From Neorhizobium vignae (lineage in GTDB: Bacteria > Pseudomonadota > Alphaproteobacteria > Rhizobiales > Rhizobiaceae), in assembly GCF_000732195.1 (NCBI RefSeq), contig NZ_JNNU01000026.1, forward strand, positions 1 through 64,000: a stretch of DNA of 64,000 nt, written 5' to 3'. A program made the translations under genes and the position numbers. Under the pieces are notes generated by a model. That model saw only the letters and a list, made by a program, of their open reading frames with translations. It was not told the origin of the DNA and searched no databases. Shown here in pieces: positions 43,467 to 52,650 of this stretch. Position 1 is the stretch's first letter. Each line of letters starts with the position of its first letter.

Positions 43467-44282
43467 TCAGCCCTTGCCGCGGAAGGTCGAGGAAATGGCA
43501 CGATCGCTATCGGCGGCGATGAAATCGAGGATCTCCATCGCTTCCTTGCAATCGGCGTAGTCGTTGCGGATCGCCGCCGCATTGGCGCGGATGTTGCTCT
43601 CGCCCTCGAAGATCTGCTTGAAGGCGCGGCGGACGGTATGGATCGTTGCGCGCTCGATGCCGGCACGGGTCATGCCGACCACGTTCAGGCCGCCGAGGAC
43701 GCCCGGATTGCCGTTCAGCATGCCATAGGGGATGACGTCGTAATTGACGGCCGAAAGCCCGCCGATAAAGGCCTGGCGGCCGATGCGGGTAAACTGATGC
43801 ACGGCGCAGCCGCCGCCGAGGATCGCCCGGTCAGCGACATGCACGTGGCCGGCCAGCATGACGTTGTTCGACATGATGATGTCGTTGCCGAGCTGACAGT
43901 CATGCGCGACGTGCGAATTGGCGAGGAACAGGCAGTTGTTGCCGACCACCGTCTTGCCACCGCCACCGACCGTGCCGCAATTCATCGTCACGCCTTCGCG
44001 CATGACGCAATTGTCGCCGACCGTCAGCGTCGAATCCTCGCCTGCTTCATGGAGGCTCTGGGACACGCCGCCGATGATCGCCATCGGAAAGATACGGCAG
44101 TTGCGGCCGATCTCGGTGCGACCGCTCACCACGGCATGCGACAGCAGTTCGACGCCATCCTTCAGCACCACGCGCGGGCCGACATGCGAAAACGGGCCGA
44201 CGACGACGTTCTCGCCGATGACGGCGCCGTCCTCAACCAAAGCTAACGGATGGATGCGCGCGCTGGCTGCAATGCTGCTCAT
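43467..44282 (-). CDS. lpxA: UDP-N-acetylglucosamine O-acyltransferase
   Basis: First step of lipid A synthesis: adds a 3-hydroxyacyl chain from ACP to UDP-GlcNAc. The 271-aa protein is a left-handed beta helix built of hexapeptide repeats (IHPLALVEDGAVIGENVVVGPFSHVG and onward), with the catalytic His in NNVMLAGHVHV, and a C-terminal helical domain. It overlaps fabZ by 4 nt. Confidence 0.97.
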   Translation of the reverse strand: MSSIAASARIHPLALVEDGAVIGENVVVGPFSHVGPRVVLKDGVELLSHAVVSGRTEIGRNCRIFPMAIIGGVSQSLHEAGEDSTLTVGDNCVMREGVTMNCGTVGGGGKTVVGNNCLFLANSHVAHDCQLGNDIIMSNNVMLAGHVHVADRAILGGGCAVHQFTRIGRQAFIGGLSAVNYDVIPYGMLNGNPGVLGGLNVVGMTRAGIERATIHTVRRAFKQIFEGESNIRANAAAIRNDYADCKEAMEILDFIAADSDRAISSTFRGKG

Positions 44283-44746
44283 TCTTCTTCCTTGCGCCGG
44301 ATCATTGCGCCGATATCGGCTTCGGCAACAAGTACGCCGTCCACCTTCGCGTCACAATGGAATTTCCAGATATTTCCGCGCTGTTTCTGCTTGGTGACGT
44401 GGAATTCGACCCGGTCGCCCGGCACAACCGGCTTGCGGAAGCGGGCATTGTCGATGGTCATGAAGTAGACGAGATTGCCGCCCTCGCCTTCCTTCCTGGC
44501 GCAGATGGCGCCGGCGGTCTGCGCCATGCCTTCGATCAGCAGCACGCCCGGCATGATCGGCCGCTCCGGGAAATGCCCAGTGAAATGCGGCTCGTTGGCT
44601 GTGACGTTCTTGATGCCGATCGCGGAATTGTCGCCGTCGATCTCGACGATCTTATCGACCAGGAGAAAGGGATAGCGATGCGGCAGCAGCTTCATGATTT
44701 CCTGAATATCGGCCGCGCCGAGCATCGGCTTGGTCTCATCAGTCAT
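44279..44746 (-). CDS. fabZ: 3-hydroxyacyl-ACP dehydratase FabZ
   Basis: Dehydrates 3-hydroxyacyl-ACP in fatty acid elongation and competes with LpxA/LpxD for hydroxyacyl-ACP. The 155-aa hot-dog-fold protein has the active-site His58 in HFTGHFP and Glu72 in IEGMAQ, plus LPHRYPFLLVD. It overlaps lpxD by 8 nt and lpxA by 4 nt, the standard lpxD-fabZ-lpxA arrangement. Confidence 0.97.
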   Translation of the reverse strand: MTDETKPMLGAADIQEIMKLLPHRYPFLLVDKIVEIDGDNSAIGIKNVTANEPHFTGHFPERPIMPGVLLIEGMAQTAGAICARKEGEGGNLVYFMTIDNARFRKPVVPGDRVEFHVTKQKQRGNIWKFHCDAKVDGVLVAEADIGAMIRRKEEE

Positions 44747-45806
44747 TCTTCTTCTCTCCTCTGCGTTTCGCCCGCTCGTCCGAACGCATCAAGACTTCCG
44801 CGGTATCGCGGAGGAAATCCGGCATCGGGCGGGCGGGAATACCGCCATAACGCGCACCGGCGGGAATATCTCCCACCACACCGCTCATCGCGGCGATCTG
44901 GACGCCGTCTCCAATCGAGATGTGTCCATTAATACCGGATGCGCCACCGATCAATACTCCGTCGCCAATCCGCGTCGAACCGGCTATGCCGGCGCCGCTG
45001 GCGATGCCGCAATGGCGGCCGATACGCACGTTGTGGGCGACCTGGACCTGATTGTCGATCTTGGTACCTTCACCGATGACCGTATCGTCCATGGCGCCGC
45101 GGTCGACCGTCGTATTGGCGCCGATCTCGACATTGTCCTGGATGATGACGCGGCCGATCTGGACGATTTTCAGCATGCCCTTCGGACCCGGTGCGAAACC
45201 GAAGCCGTCCTGGCCGATGCGGACGCCATTGTGGATGATCACGCCGTTGCCGATGAGAGCCGCGACCACGCTCGCCCCCGCGGCAATCGTGCAATCGCGG
45301 CCGATCTTGACGTCGGCGCCGATAACGCTGCCGGCGCCGATGCGGGTGCCGGTGCCGATTTCCGCCCGCGCGCCGATCACGGCCATGGGCTCGATCTCGA
45401 CGCCTGGCTCGAGCCTAGCGGTTGGATCCACGAACGCGGCCGGCGAAATGCCCGGGGGAAAAGAAGTGATCGGAGACGGCCGCATCGCAATCGGATGCAG
45501 GATAGCACCGGCCTGGGCAAACGCGGTGTGGGGCGTCTTGGTCAGCAGAACCGGGATACGGGCCGGGATGATCGAACGGATCGCGCTATCACAGATAATC
45601 GCGGAAGCCTTGCAGCGTTCCAGTTCGTGACGGCTTTTTCGGGACAGGATATAACAAATCTCGCCCTCGCCGGCCCGCGCAACGGGTGCAACGGAACGGA
45701 TCAGCCGGTCGCCCGCGCTGCCATCAAGCAGTTCAGCCCCAAGAAGGGCGGCCAACTCGCGCAGGCTCACGCCATCATGGGGCGGAAAGAATTCATTGTG
45801 GTCCAT
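44739..45806 (-). CDS. lpxD: UDP-3-O-(3-hydroxyacyl)glucosamine N-acyltransferase
   Basis: Third step of lipid A synthesis: N-acylation of UDP-3-O-acyl-glucosamine. The 355-aa protein has an N-terminal uridine-binding domain (about 1-105), a hexapeptide-repeat beta helix (about 115-310) and the catalytic His in DNQVQVAHNVRIG. It lies 51 nt after bamA. Confidence 0.97.
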   Translation of the reverse strand: MDHNEFFPPHDGVSLRELAALLGAELLDGSAGDRLIRSVAPVARAGEGEICYILSRKSRHELERCKASAIICDSAIRSIIPARIPVLLTKTPHTAFAQAGAILHPIAMRPSPITSFPPGISPAAFVDPTARLEPGVEIEPMAVIGARAEIGTGTRIGAGSVIGADVKIGRDCTIAAGASVVAALIGNGVIIHNGVRIGQDGFGFAPGPKGMLKIVQIGRVIIQDNVEIGANTTVDRGAMDDTVIGEGTKIDNQVQVAHNVRIGRHCGIASGAGIAGSTRIGDGVLIGGASGINGHISIGDGVQIAAMSGVVGDIPAGARYGGIPARPMPDFLRDTAEVLMRSDERAKRRGEKKND

Positions 45807-45857
45807 AAAGCTAAAGCTCCAGAACAGATTTCCGCCCGCAACAGCGAGCGGAAATGA

Positions 45858-48221
45858 TCAGAACTGGTTCGCCATGCTGAACCGGAATTCCTGGGTTTCG
45901 TCGAAGTCTTCCTTCATGACCGGATGCGCGTAGTCGAAGCGGATGTTGCCGAACGGCGACGCCCACATGATACCCGCACCGACGGAAGCGCGCCAGTTCA
46001 TGCTGGTGCCCTGCGCGGTGCTGGTGCCGAGCGGGACATCATTGCCGTAAAGGGTACCGGCATCGGCGAAGACGGCAGCACGCAGACCGAAGTCTTCCGG
46101 AACAGCCGGCATCGGCATTGTCATTTCGGCGGAGGCCGTAAAGTAGGTCGTGCCGCCGAGCGCATCGCCGTGATCGGTCGTACGCGGACCGATACCGTCG
46201 TTCTCGAAGCCGCGGATCTGACGACCGCCGATCGTGAACTGGTCGAAGACATGCAGATTGTCGCCGGTGGAAACCACGTGGCCGGCGCCGACTGCGATGG
46301 AGCCGATCAGGTCAGCTTCGGTCGACAGAAGCTGGAAATAACGGGCACGGCCGGAGATCTTGTAGAAGTCGGAGTCGCCGCCGAGACCGGCATATTCATG
46401 CGTGATCGTCGCGTAGATGCCTTCGCGCGGCAGCGTCTGGCTGTCGAGCGTGTTGTAGGTCAGCGTCTGCGAAATCGACGACTGAACGAACTTGCCGTTA
46501 TCGATCATCGAAATATAGGGCGACGAAAGGTTATCGTCAGCGGTGCCGGGAAGACCGTCACTCCCGAAGGCGCCGTCGTTCTCGTACTGGATTTCCTTGT
46601 AGGTGTAGCGGAACGTGGTGGCCAGATCTTCGGTGATCGGCGCCGTCACACGCAAGGTGACACCCTGTTCTTCATAATCGTAATAGCTGTTCGAAGAGGT
46701 CGAGCTCTTGAAGAGATCGAAACCGGCTGCCAGACGGTAACCGAGGAAGTAGGGCTCGGTGAACGAAAGGTTGTAGCTGCGGGCTTCGTCAAGACCACCG
46801 CCGACTGCGACGCGGATGAACTGGCCGCGGCCAAGGAAGTTCTTTTCTTCGATCGACGCTTCGAGCAGGAAGCCGTCGCCGCCCGCCGAGTAACCGGCGC
46901 CGATACCGAACGAACCGGTCGGCTGGTCCTCGACGTCGACAACGATGACGACGCGGTCAGGCGAAGTGCCCTGCGAGGTCGAGATATTGACGGTCGTGAA
47001 ATAACCGAGCGCCTCAAGGCGACGCTTGGCGCGCGAGATCATTTCCTGGTTGAAGGCATCGCCTTCGCTGAAATCGAATTCGCGGCGGATGACATAGTCA
47101 CGCGTGCGGGTGTTGCCGCGGATCTCGATGCGCTCGACATAAGCGCGCTCGCCCTGGTCGACGAGGTAGGAAACACCGATCGTGTGGTTTTCCATGTTGC
47201 GGTCGCCGCGCGGCGTGACGCGAGCGAACGGATAACCGGCCGCAGCGACGCGCTTGGAGATCGCTTCCATCGACTTCTGGATTTCGCGGGCGTTATAGAC
47301 GTTGCCGGCGCGGGTCTGGACCAAACCTTCAAGGTCCTGGCCGCTGATGCCCTCGACCGTGGATTCCACCGCGACGTTGCCATACTGGTAACGCTGGCCT
47401 TCCTCGACCGTGAAGCTGATATTGTACTTGTTGCCCGATTCATCGAGCACCGCTTCCGACGAGATGACGCGGAAGTCGGGGTAGCCGTGGTTATAATAGA
47501 ACTGACGCAGCGCTTCCTCGTCGGCGCGCAGCTTGTCCTCGCTGTAGACGTCCTTGCGGGTCAGGAAGGACAGCGGACCGGATTCCTTGGTGATCAGCAC
47601 AGACTTCAGGCGGCCATCGCCATAGGCCTGGTTGCCGACGAAACTGATGTCGGCGATCTTGGTGCGATCACCCTCGTTGATGACGAAAGCAAGGTTGACA
47701 CGCCCCTGGCCGACATCTGCGGTCTGCGTGGTGATCTGAACGTCGCTGCGGCCGATCGCACGATAGGCCTCGCGCAGACGCTGGATATCCGCGTCCACCA
47801 ATGCCTGATTGTACGGGCCGAGCGGCTGGGTCTGAACGACGGCCTGAAGCTTGTCGTCCGTGATCTTGCGGTTGCCGTTGAACACGACCTGGTTGATGAG
47901 CTGGTTCTCGCTCACCGAAACGACCAGCGTGCTACCGGAAACACTGATTTTGACATCCGAGAAATAACCGGTCGAATAGAGCTTGCGGACCGATTCATCG
48001 ATGTCGTTATTGGAGAAGTTGACACCCGGGCGGATGGTCAGGTTGGAACGGACAGCCTCCTCGCCGGCGCGCTGTGCGCCGCGGACCTGAACACTCCGGA
48101 TAACCGCCGCTTCGGCAGAAAGTGCGGAAGCAAGTACCAGTACACCTGCGCCCGATGCAACAACACTAGCAGACAGCGCAAACGCCGACACTGCGTTCAA
48201 GAACTTTGAACCAGCCTTCAT
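45858..48221 (-). CDS. bamA: Outer membrane protein assembly factor BamA
   Basis: Essential Omp85 protein that folds and inserts beta-barrel proteins into the outer membrane. The 787-aa protein has a signal peptide (hydrophobic about 10-38, cleavage near LSAEA), five POTRA domains (about 40-440) and a 16-strand barrel ending in the aromatic SMANQF. Barrel loop motifs FTEPYFLGYRLAAGFDLF and RGFENDGIGP (the conserved RGF) are present. It lies between rseP and lpxD, as in most proteobacteria. Confidence 0.97.
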   Translation of the reverse strand: MKAGSKFLNAVSAFALSASVVASGAGVLVLASALSAEAAVIRSVQVRGAQRAGEEAVRSNLTIRPGVNFSNNDIDESVRKLYSTGYFSDVKISVSGSTLVVSVSENQLINQVVFNGNRKITDDKLQAVVQTQPLGPYNQALVDADIQRLREAYRAIGRSDVQITTQTADVGQGRVNLAFVINEGDRTKIADISFVGNQAYGDGRLKSVLITKESGPLSFLTRKDVYSEDKLRADEEALRQFYYNHGYPDFRVISSEAVLDESGNKYNISFTVEEGQRYQYGNVAVESTVEGISGQDLEGLVQTRAGNVYNAREIQKSMEAISKRVAAAGYPFARVTPRGDRNMENHTIGVSYLVDQGERAYVERIEIRGNTRTRDYVIRREFDFSEGDAFNQEMISRAKRRLEALGYFTTVNISTSQGTSPDRVVIVVDVEDQPTGSFGIGAGYSAGGDGFLLEASIEEKNFLGRGQFIRVAVGGGLDEARSYNLSFTEPYFLGYRLAAGFDLFKSSTSSNSYYDYEEQGVTLRVTAPITEDLATTFRYTYKEIQYENDGAFGSDGLPGTADDNLSSPYISMIDNGKFVQSSISQTLTYNTLDSQTLPREGIYATITHEYAGLGGDSDFYKISGRARYFQLLSTEADLIGSIAVGAGHVVSTGDNLHVFDQFTIGGRQIRGFENDGIGPRTTDHGDALGGTTYFTASAEMTMPMPAVPEDFGLRAAVFADAGTLYGNDVPLGTSTAQGTSMNWRASVGAGIMWASPFGNIRFDYAHPVMKEDFDETQEFRFSMANQF

Positions 48222-48418
48222 TTCAATTCTTACCTTTTCCCGTTGTCCCTCGGCGGGTGGTGCCCGACTCCGGCCACGTGTGTCGTTTTACCTTCTTTTG
48301 ACCTACAAGCAAGGTATCGCGTTAATTTCTGTTTACTTACTTCCCTTGCGTGACCCAATGGCCACGCAACTGTTGGAAACATGGTGAATAAACGGTTTCT
48401 TTTACGATTTGAAGGACA

Positions 48419-49540
48419 TCAGCCGATCAGATTGCTGATGTCGTTGAAGGTCGCGAAGACCATGAGGCTCAAAACCATCGCAAGCCCGATGCGGAAGGCG
48501 ATCTCCTGCGCACCCGCGCCGAGCGGTCGTCCACGGATGGCCTCGATCGCGTAGAAGACGAGATGACCGCCGTCCAAAACTGGCACAGGCATGAGGTTCA
48601 AAAGCCCGATCGAGACCGAAAGAACAGCTGCGAGCTGAACCACCGCCGCAAAGCCGAGCGTCGCCATCTGGCCCGACGCCTGAGCGATCCTGACCGGCCC
48701 TCCGAGCTGGTCAGCCTTCATCCGCCCGGTCACCAGGTTTCCGATATAACGGAAGGTGCCGGTGACGATATGGCCGGTCTCGGTGACGCCTTCGGCGACA
48801 GCCTGCAGCGGCGTGAATCTCTCGACGCGGAAATTGCCGCGCTGTTCGTTGGTGACGATGCCGATCAGGCCGAGTTCCACCTTATTGCCGAACTGGTCGG
48901 TGACCTCGGAGCGCTTCGGCACCATCGGCAGATCGAGGTCCTGGCCGTTTCGCTCGACCGTCACGATGATCGGGGTGTCCGGCCTGATGCTGACATAACG
49001 CCGTACATCGTCGAAAGTCCGGATGCGCGAGCCGTCGAGCGCCACCAGCCGATCGCCGGGCTCAACGCCCGCCGCAAGGGCAGCGCTTCCCGGCTGGACC
49101 TCGGCGACCACGGGGTCGGCGACGACCTTGCCGTAGACGCTGAAGAGGACGGCGAAGATGGCAATCGCCAGGATGAAATTGGCGATCGGGCCAGCCGCGA
49201 CGGTGGCGGCCCTCTTCCATAGCTTGGCGCCGGCCAGCGTCTGAGCCTTTTCTTCCTCGCTCATGCCCGCAAGGCCGCTCGCATCCGGCAGGCTCGCGGC
49301 GTCCTCGTCGCCGAAGAACTTGACGTAGCCACCGAGCGGGATCGCCGAGAGCTTCCAGCGGGTGCCATGACTGTCGGTGAAGCCGACAAGTTCCGGTCCG
49401 AAGCCGACCGAGAAGGCGGTGACCCGGATGCCGCACCAGCGTCCGATAAGATAGTGGCCCATCTCATGCACGAAGACGAGCAGGGACAGGACCAGCACGA
49501 AGGGGATGATATAGCCGGTAAGGAAGCTGAGGATGGCCAT
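48419..49540 (-). CDS. rseP: Site-2 zinc metalloprotease RseP
   Basis: Intramembrane protease cutting anti-sigma factors and remnant signal peptides. The 373-aa protein has the zinc motif HEMGH (His25, Glu26, His29) in the first helix, one PDZ domain (about 125-210, PGSAALAAGVEPGDRLVALDG) and the C-terminal LNLMPVPVLDGGHL motif with the third zinc ligand. ATG 49540 is preferred to a TTG one codon earlier. It lies between cdsA and bamA. Confidence 0.95.
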   Translation of the reverse strand: MAILSFLTGYIIPFVLVLSLLVFVHEMGHYLIGRWCGIRVTAFSVGFGPELVGFTDSHGTRWKLSAIPLGGYVKFFGDEDAASLPDASGLAGMSEEEKAQTLAGAKLWKRAATVAAGPIANFILAIAIFAVLFSVYGKVVADPVVAEVQPGSAALAAGVEPGDRLVALDGSRIRTFDDVRRYVSIRPDTPIIVTVERNGQDLDLPMVPKRSEVTDQFGNKVELGLIGIVTNEQRGNFRVERFTPLQAVAEGVTETGHIVTGTFRYIGNLVTGRMKADQLGGPVRIAQASGQMATLGFAAVVQLAAVLSVSIGLLNLMPVPVLDGGHLVFYAIEAIRGRPLGAGAQEIAFRIGLAMVLSLMVFATFNDISNLIG

Positions 49541-49579
49541 CAAAATTTCCGTTTCAACATTGTACCGGCCGCCCAGACC

Positions 49580-50413
49580 TCAAAACCCGAAGAGGAAGCT
49601 CGCAACCGACACATCAAGATGGCCCGTCATGGCCGTATAAACAAGCGTCAGCAGGAACGCCGCGAAACAGGCGAAAACGAGGCCGTCGACGCGATCCATG
49701 ACGCCGCCATGCCCCGGAATGAGGTGGCTGGAATCCTTCACGCCGAAACGGCGCTTGATGAAGGACTCGAACAGGTCGCCGATCTGGCTGGCGACGGAAA
49801 GCAGAAATGCGATCGCCACGGTCCAGGCCGACAGCCGGGAAAACACGCCGAGCGTCAGGGCGGAGCTTGCGACCACGCCGGACACCGTGCCGCCGATCGC
49901 GCCGGACCAGGTCTTGCCGGGCGAAATGCGCGGTGCAAGTTTCGGCCCCTTGAGAGCGCGGCCGACGAAATAGGCAAGGATATCGGTCGCCCAGACGACC
50001 GCGAAGATGAAGAGGGTCGCAACGAACCCCGCCTGGTCTTCGGCACGGATCGCTGCCAGCGAGATCCCGCTCAAGCCCGCGTAGAGGATGCCGCCCGGCA
50101 GCCACCAGCTGCCCTTGCGCAACAGCACGAGAAGAAGGGCGGTGACGATCGCGCCGCCGAGAATCGGCACGGAGAGCGCACCGTCGTCGACCACCAGGTC
50201 AATGGCGATCAGAAGAATGGCAACCCAGCCGAAAGCGTTCGCGCGAAAATCGCGCTCGGCGGCCCGTGTGATCGTGGACCATTCGTAATAGATCAGGACC
50301 GCCATGGCGGCTGCCACGATGCGGAACGCCAGGCCGCCATACCAGGTGGCCGTCAGAACCACGACCGCCAGAACCACCGCGGACGCGATGCGGCGCTTCA
50401 GTTCAGCACTCAT
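49580..50413 (-). CDS. cdsA: Phosphatidate cytidylyltransferase
   Basis: Makes CDP-diacylglycerol for all phospholipids. The 277-aa polytopic membrane protein carries the family signature ending KRRFGVKDSSHLIPGHGGVMDRVDG near residue 235-255. Its ATG overlaps the uppS stop by one base (TGATG). Confidence 0.95.
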   Translation of the reverse strand: MSAELKRRIASAVVLAVVVLTATWYGGLAFRIVAAAMAVLIYYEWSTITRAAERDFRANAFGWVAILLIAIDLVVDDGALSVPILGGAIVTALLLVLLRKGSWWLPGGILYAGLSGISLAAIRAEDQAGFVATLFIFAVVWATDILAYFVGRALKGPKLAPRISPGKTWSGAIGGTVSGVVASSALTLGVFSRLSAWTVAIAFLLSVASQIGDLFESFIKRRFGVKDSSHLIPGHGGVMDRVDGLVFACFAAFLLTLVYTAMTGHLDVSVASFLFGF

Positions 50414-51156
50414 CAACCACCCACCGCTATCGTCTTGTTCGACAGGCCGCCGAAGCGCCGGTCGCGGGAGGCATAGATCTTCAGGGCGTCGAAGAAGAGT
50501 TTCCGATCGAAGTCGGGCCAGTAGTCCGGCAGGAAGACAAGTTCGGAATAGGCCGCCTGCCAGAGCAGGAAATTCGAAAGCCGCTCCTCGCCGCTGGTTC
50601 GGATGATGAGGTCCGGATCGGGAATACCGGCGGTATCCAGCTTTGCGCTGATCTTGTCCGGGTCGATCTCGGAAGCCTTGAGGACACCAGCCTCGACGTC
50701 GCGGGCGAGCATGGCGACGGCACGGGCGATCTCGTCGCGGGCACCGTAGTTGAAGGCGATGACCAGAGTCAGTGCCGTATTGAACCTTGTCGTTTCCTCG
50801 GCTTCGAGAAGAAGCGGAAGAATGTCGCTGCGCAGCTTCTCGCGTTCGCCGATCACCCGGATGCGGACATTCTCGCGGTGCAATTCGGCCAGATCCTGGC
50901 GAATGAAGCGCCGGAGGAGACCGAGGAGGTCCCTCACCTCGGTTTCGGGCCTGCTCCAGTTCTCCGAAGAAAACGCAAAGAGCGTCAGATATTTGACGCC
51001 AGCGTCGCCGGCAGCCCGCACCGTTTCGCGAACCGCTTCGACGCCCTTGCTGTGTCCGACCGTACGAGGAAGCCCGCGCTTGTTGGCCCAGCGTCCATTG
51101 CCATCCATGATAATGGCAACGTGTTGAGGGATGATCTCAAGCTCGGGATTCACCAT
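50413..51156 (-). CDS. uppS: Undecaprenyl diphosphate synthase (isoprenyl transferase)
   Basis: Extends farnesyl diphosphate with eight isoprene units to the carrier lipid for peptidoglycan and O-antigen. The 247-aa cis-prenyltransferase has Asp18 in IMDGNGRWA, HSKGVEAVRE, FAFSSENWSRP and RTSGEERLSNFLLWQ. Substrate units ultimately come from the MEP pathway (ispDF in this window). Confidence 0.97.
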   Translation of the reverse strand: MVNPELEIIPQHVAIIMDGNGRWANKRGLPRTVGHSKGVEAVRETVRAAGDAGVKYLTLFAFSSENWSRPETEVRDLLGLLRRFIRQDLAELHRENVRIRVIGEREKLRSDILPLLLEAEETTRFNTALTLVIAFNYGARDEIARAVAMLARDVEAGVLKASEIDPDKISAKLDTAGIPDPDLIIRTSGEERLSNFLLWQAAYSELVFLPDYWPDFDRKLFFDALKIYASRDRRFGGLSNKTIAVGG

Positions 51157-51208
51157 ATTCTACACGGCTCCTTTGGCCGCCGGAATATGGCGGCAAACCA
51201 GGCCTAAG

Positions 51209-51766
51209 TTAGACCTGCATGATTTCCTTTTCCTTATCCGCAAGCAAGCGGTCGACTTCGGAAATCGTATCATCCGTCATCTTCTGCACTTTTTCCGACT
51301 GCGAGCGGCTCTCGTCCTGGCCGATGTCGCCGTCCTTTTCGGCCTTTTTCAGGCCGTCCATGCCATCGCGGCGGACGTGACGGACAGCGACCTTCGCCTT
51401 TTCCGCATAGTCATGCGCAACCTTGACCAGCGACTTACGGCGCTCTTCGTTGAGCTCGGGGAGCGGAATGCGCAGGTTCTGGCCATCGACGATCGGGTTG
51501 AGGCCGAGGTTTGATTCGCGGATTGCACGGTCGACGGCGCCGACCATCGACTTGTCCCAGATGGACACGCCGAGCATTCGCGCTTCCGGCACGGTGATGT
51601 TGGCCACCTGGTTGAGCGGCACGCGCGAACCATAGGCTTCGACCACCACCGGATCGAGAATATTGGCCGAGGCGCGGCCGGTGCGCAGCGACGCGATATC
51701 GCTTTTGAACGCGTTGATCGCGCCTTCCATGCGGCGCTTGATGTCGTTGAGGTCGATTCCACTCAT
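51209..51766 (-). CDS. frr: Ribosome recycling factor
   Basis: Splits post-termination ribosomes together with EF-G. The 185-aa protein has the usual two domains: helical bundle (RMEGAINAFKSDIASLRTGRAS and the C-terminal SEVDRLLADKEKEIMQV) and hinge domain (VVVEAYGSRVPLNQVANITVPEARMLGVSIWDKS). It lies 45 nt after pyrH and 52 nt before uppS. Confidence 0.98.
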   Translation of the reverse strand: MSGIDLNDIKRRMEGAINAFKSDIASLRTGRASANILDPVVVEAYGSRVPLNQVANITVPEARMLGVSIWDKSMVGAVDRAIRESNLGLNPIVDGQNLRIPLPELNEERRKSLVKVAHDYAEKAKVAVRHVRRDGMDGLKKAEKDGDIGQDESRSQSEKVQKMTDDTISEVDRLLADKEKEIMQV

Positions 51767-51811
51767 CCGTCTACTCCCGTATGTTGTCTGGGCGGCCCGC
51801 GACGCCGCGCC

Positions 51812-52534
51812 TCAATTGTCCGCTACGATGGTCTTGCGGCCGCCGCCGGTCAAGATTTGGGCGAAGCCGCCCTTCTCATGGATCGAAAAAACAATGATCG
51901 GGATGGAGTTTTCGCGGGCGAGCGCCACCGCCGCCACGTCCATCACCGCCAGACCCTTTTCGAGCACTTCGCCATGCGTCAGTGTCTCGAACCGGGTCGC
52001 CGTCGGGTCCTTCTTGGGGTCGGCCGAATAGATGCCGTCCACCTGGGTGCCCTTGAAGATCGCTTCCGCACCGATTTCAGCCGCGCGTAGCGCTGCCGCC
52101 GAATCGGTCGTGAAGAACGGATTGCCGGTGCCGCCGGCGAAGATCACCACCCTGCCCTGCGCCATGTGATGCAGCGCCTGGCGCTGCGAGAAGCTCTCGC
52201 AGATCTCCGGCATCGAGATCGCCGACAGAACCACCGTATCGACATCCAGCTTGCGCAGCGAAGTGGCAAGCGCCAGCGCGTTGATCACGGTGCCAAGCAT
52301 CCCCATGTGGTCGCCGGTCACCCGGTCGCCGCCCTTGGAAGCCACGGCCACGCCGCGAAAGATGTTGCCGCCGCCGACGACCACGCCGACATCGACGCCC
52401 ATGGCGCGCGCTTCGGCAATATCGGAGGCGACCCGATCGGCAACCGCAACATCGATGCCGAAACCCTGGCTGCCCATCAGAGCTTCACCGGAGGCCTTGA
52501 GCAAGACACGCTTGTAGAGGGGCTGAGGTGACAT
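51812..52534 (-). CDS. pyrH: UMP kinase
   Basis: Phosphorylates UMP to UDP for RNA and for the UDP-sugars used by the lpx genes. The 240-aa amino-acid-kinase-fold protein shows KRVLLKASGEALMGSQGFGID, VGVVVGGGNIFRG, GDHMGMLGTVINALAL and the catalytic-loop FAGGTGNPFFTTDSAAALRA. The start follows AGGAG. Confidence 0.98.
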   Translation of the reverse strand: MSPQPLYKRVLLKASGEALMGSQGFGIDVAVADRVASDIAEARAMGVDVGVVVGGGNIFRGVAVASKGGDRVTGDHMGMLGTVINALALATSLRKLDVDTVVLSAISMPEICESFSQRQALHHMAQGRVVIFAGGTGNPFFTTDSAAALRAAEIGAEAIFKGTQVDGIYSADPKKDPTATRFETLTHGEVLEKGLAVMDVAAVALARENSIPIIVFSIHEKGGFAQILTGGGRKTIVADN

Positions 52535-52592
52535 GGAGGCTCCTTGAAATCGAAATGCAATGCGGGAGGGTCAAACGGGTTGCGGATACACG

Positions 52593-52621
52593 AAGGGCAC
52601 CGGCTTGTCACCGGTGCCCTT
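52593..52621 (-). terminator. Strong hairpin between tsf and pyrH
   Basis: A perfect 11-bp stem (AAGGGCACCGG / CCGGTGCCCTT) with a 7-base loop starts 30 nt after the tsf stop. There is no T-run after it on the minus strand, so it may be an attenuator, an RNA end-protecting structure or a processing site rather than a full terminator. Confidence 0.45.
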
Positions 52622-52650
52622 GCGCTTTCGACAGCTTTAGCTAACGAATA

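Noticed and set aside
45924..48209. Plus-strand open frame opposite bamA
   Set aside because: Shadow of bamA; composition is mirror-like and no domain is visible.
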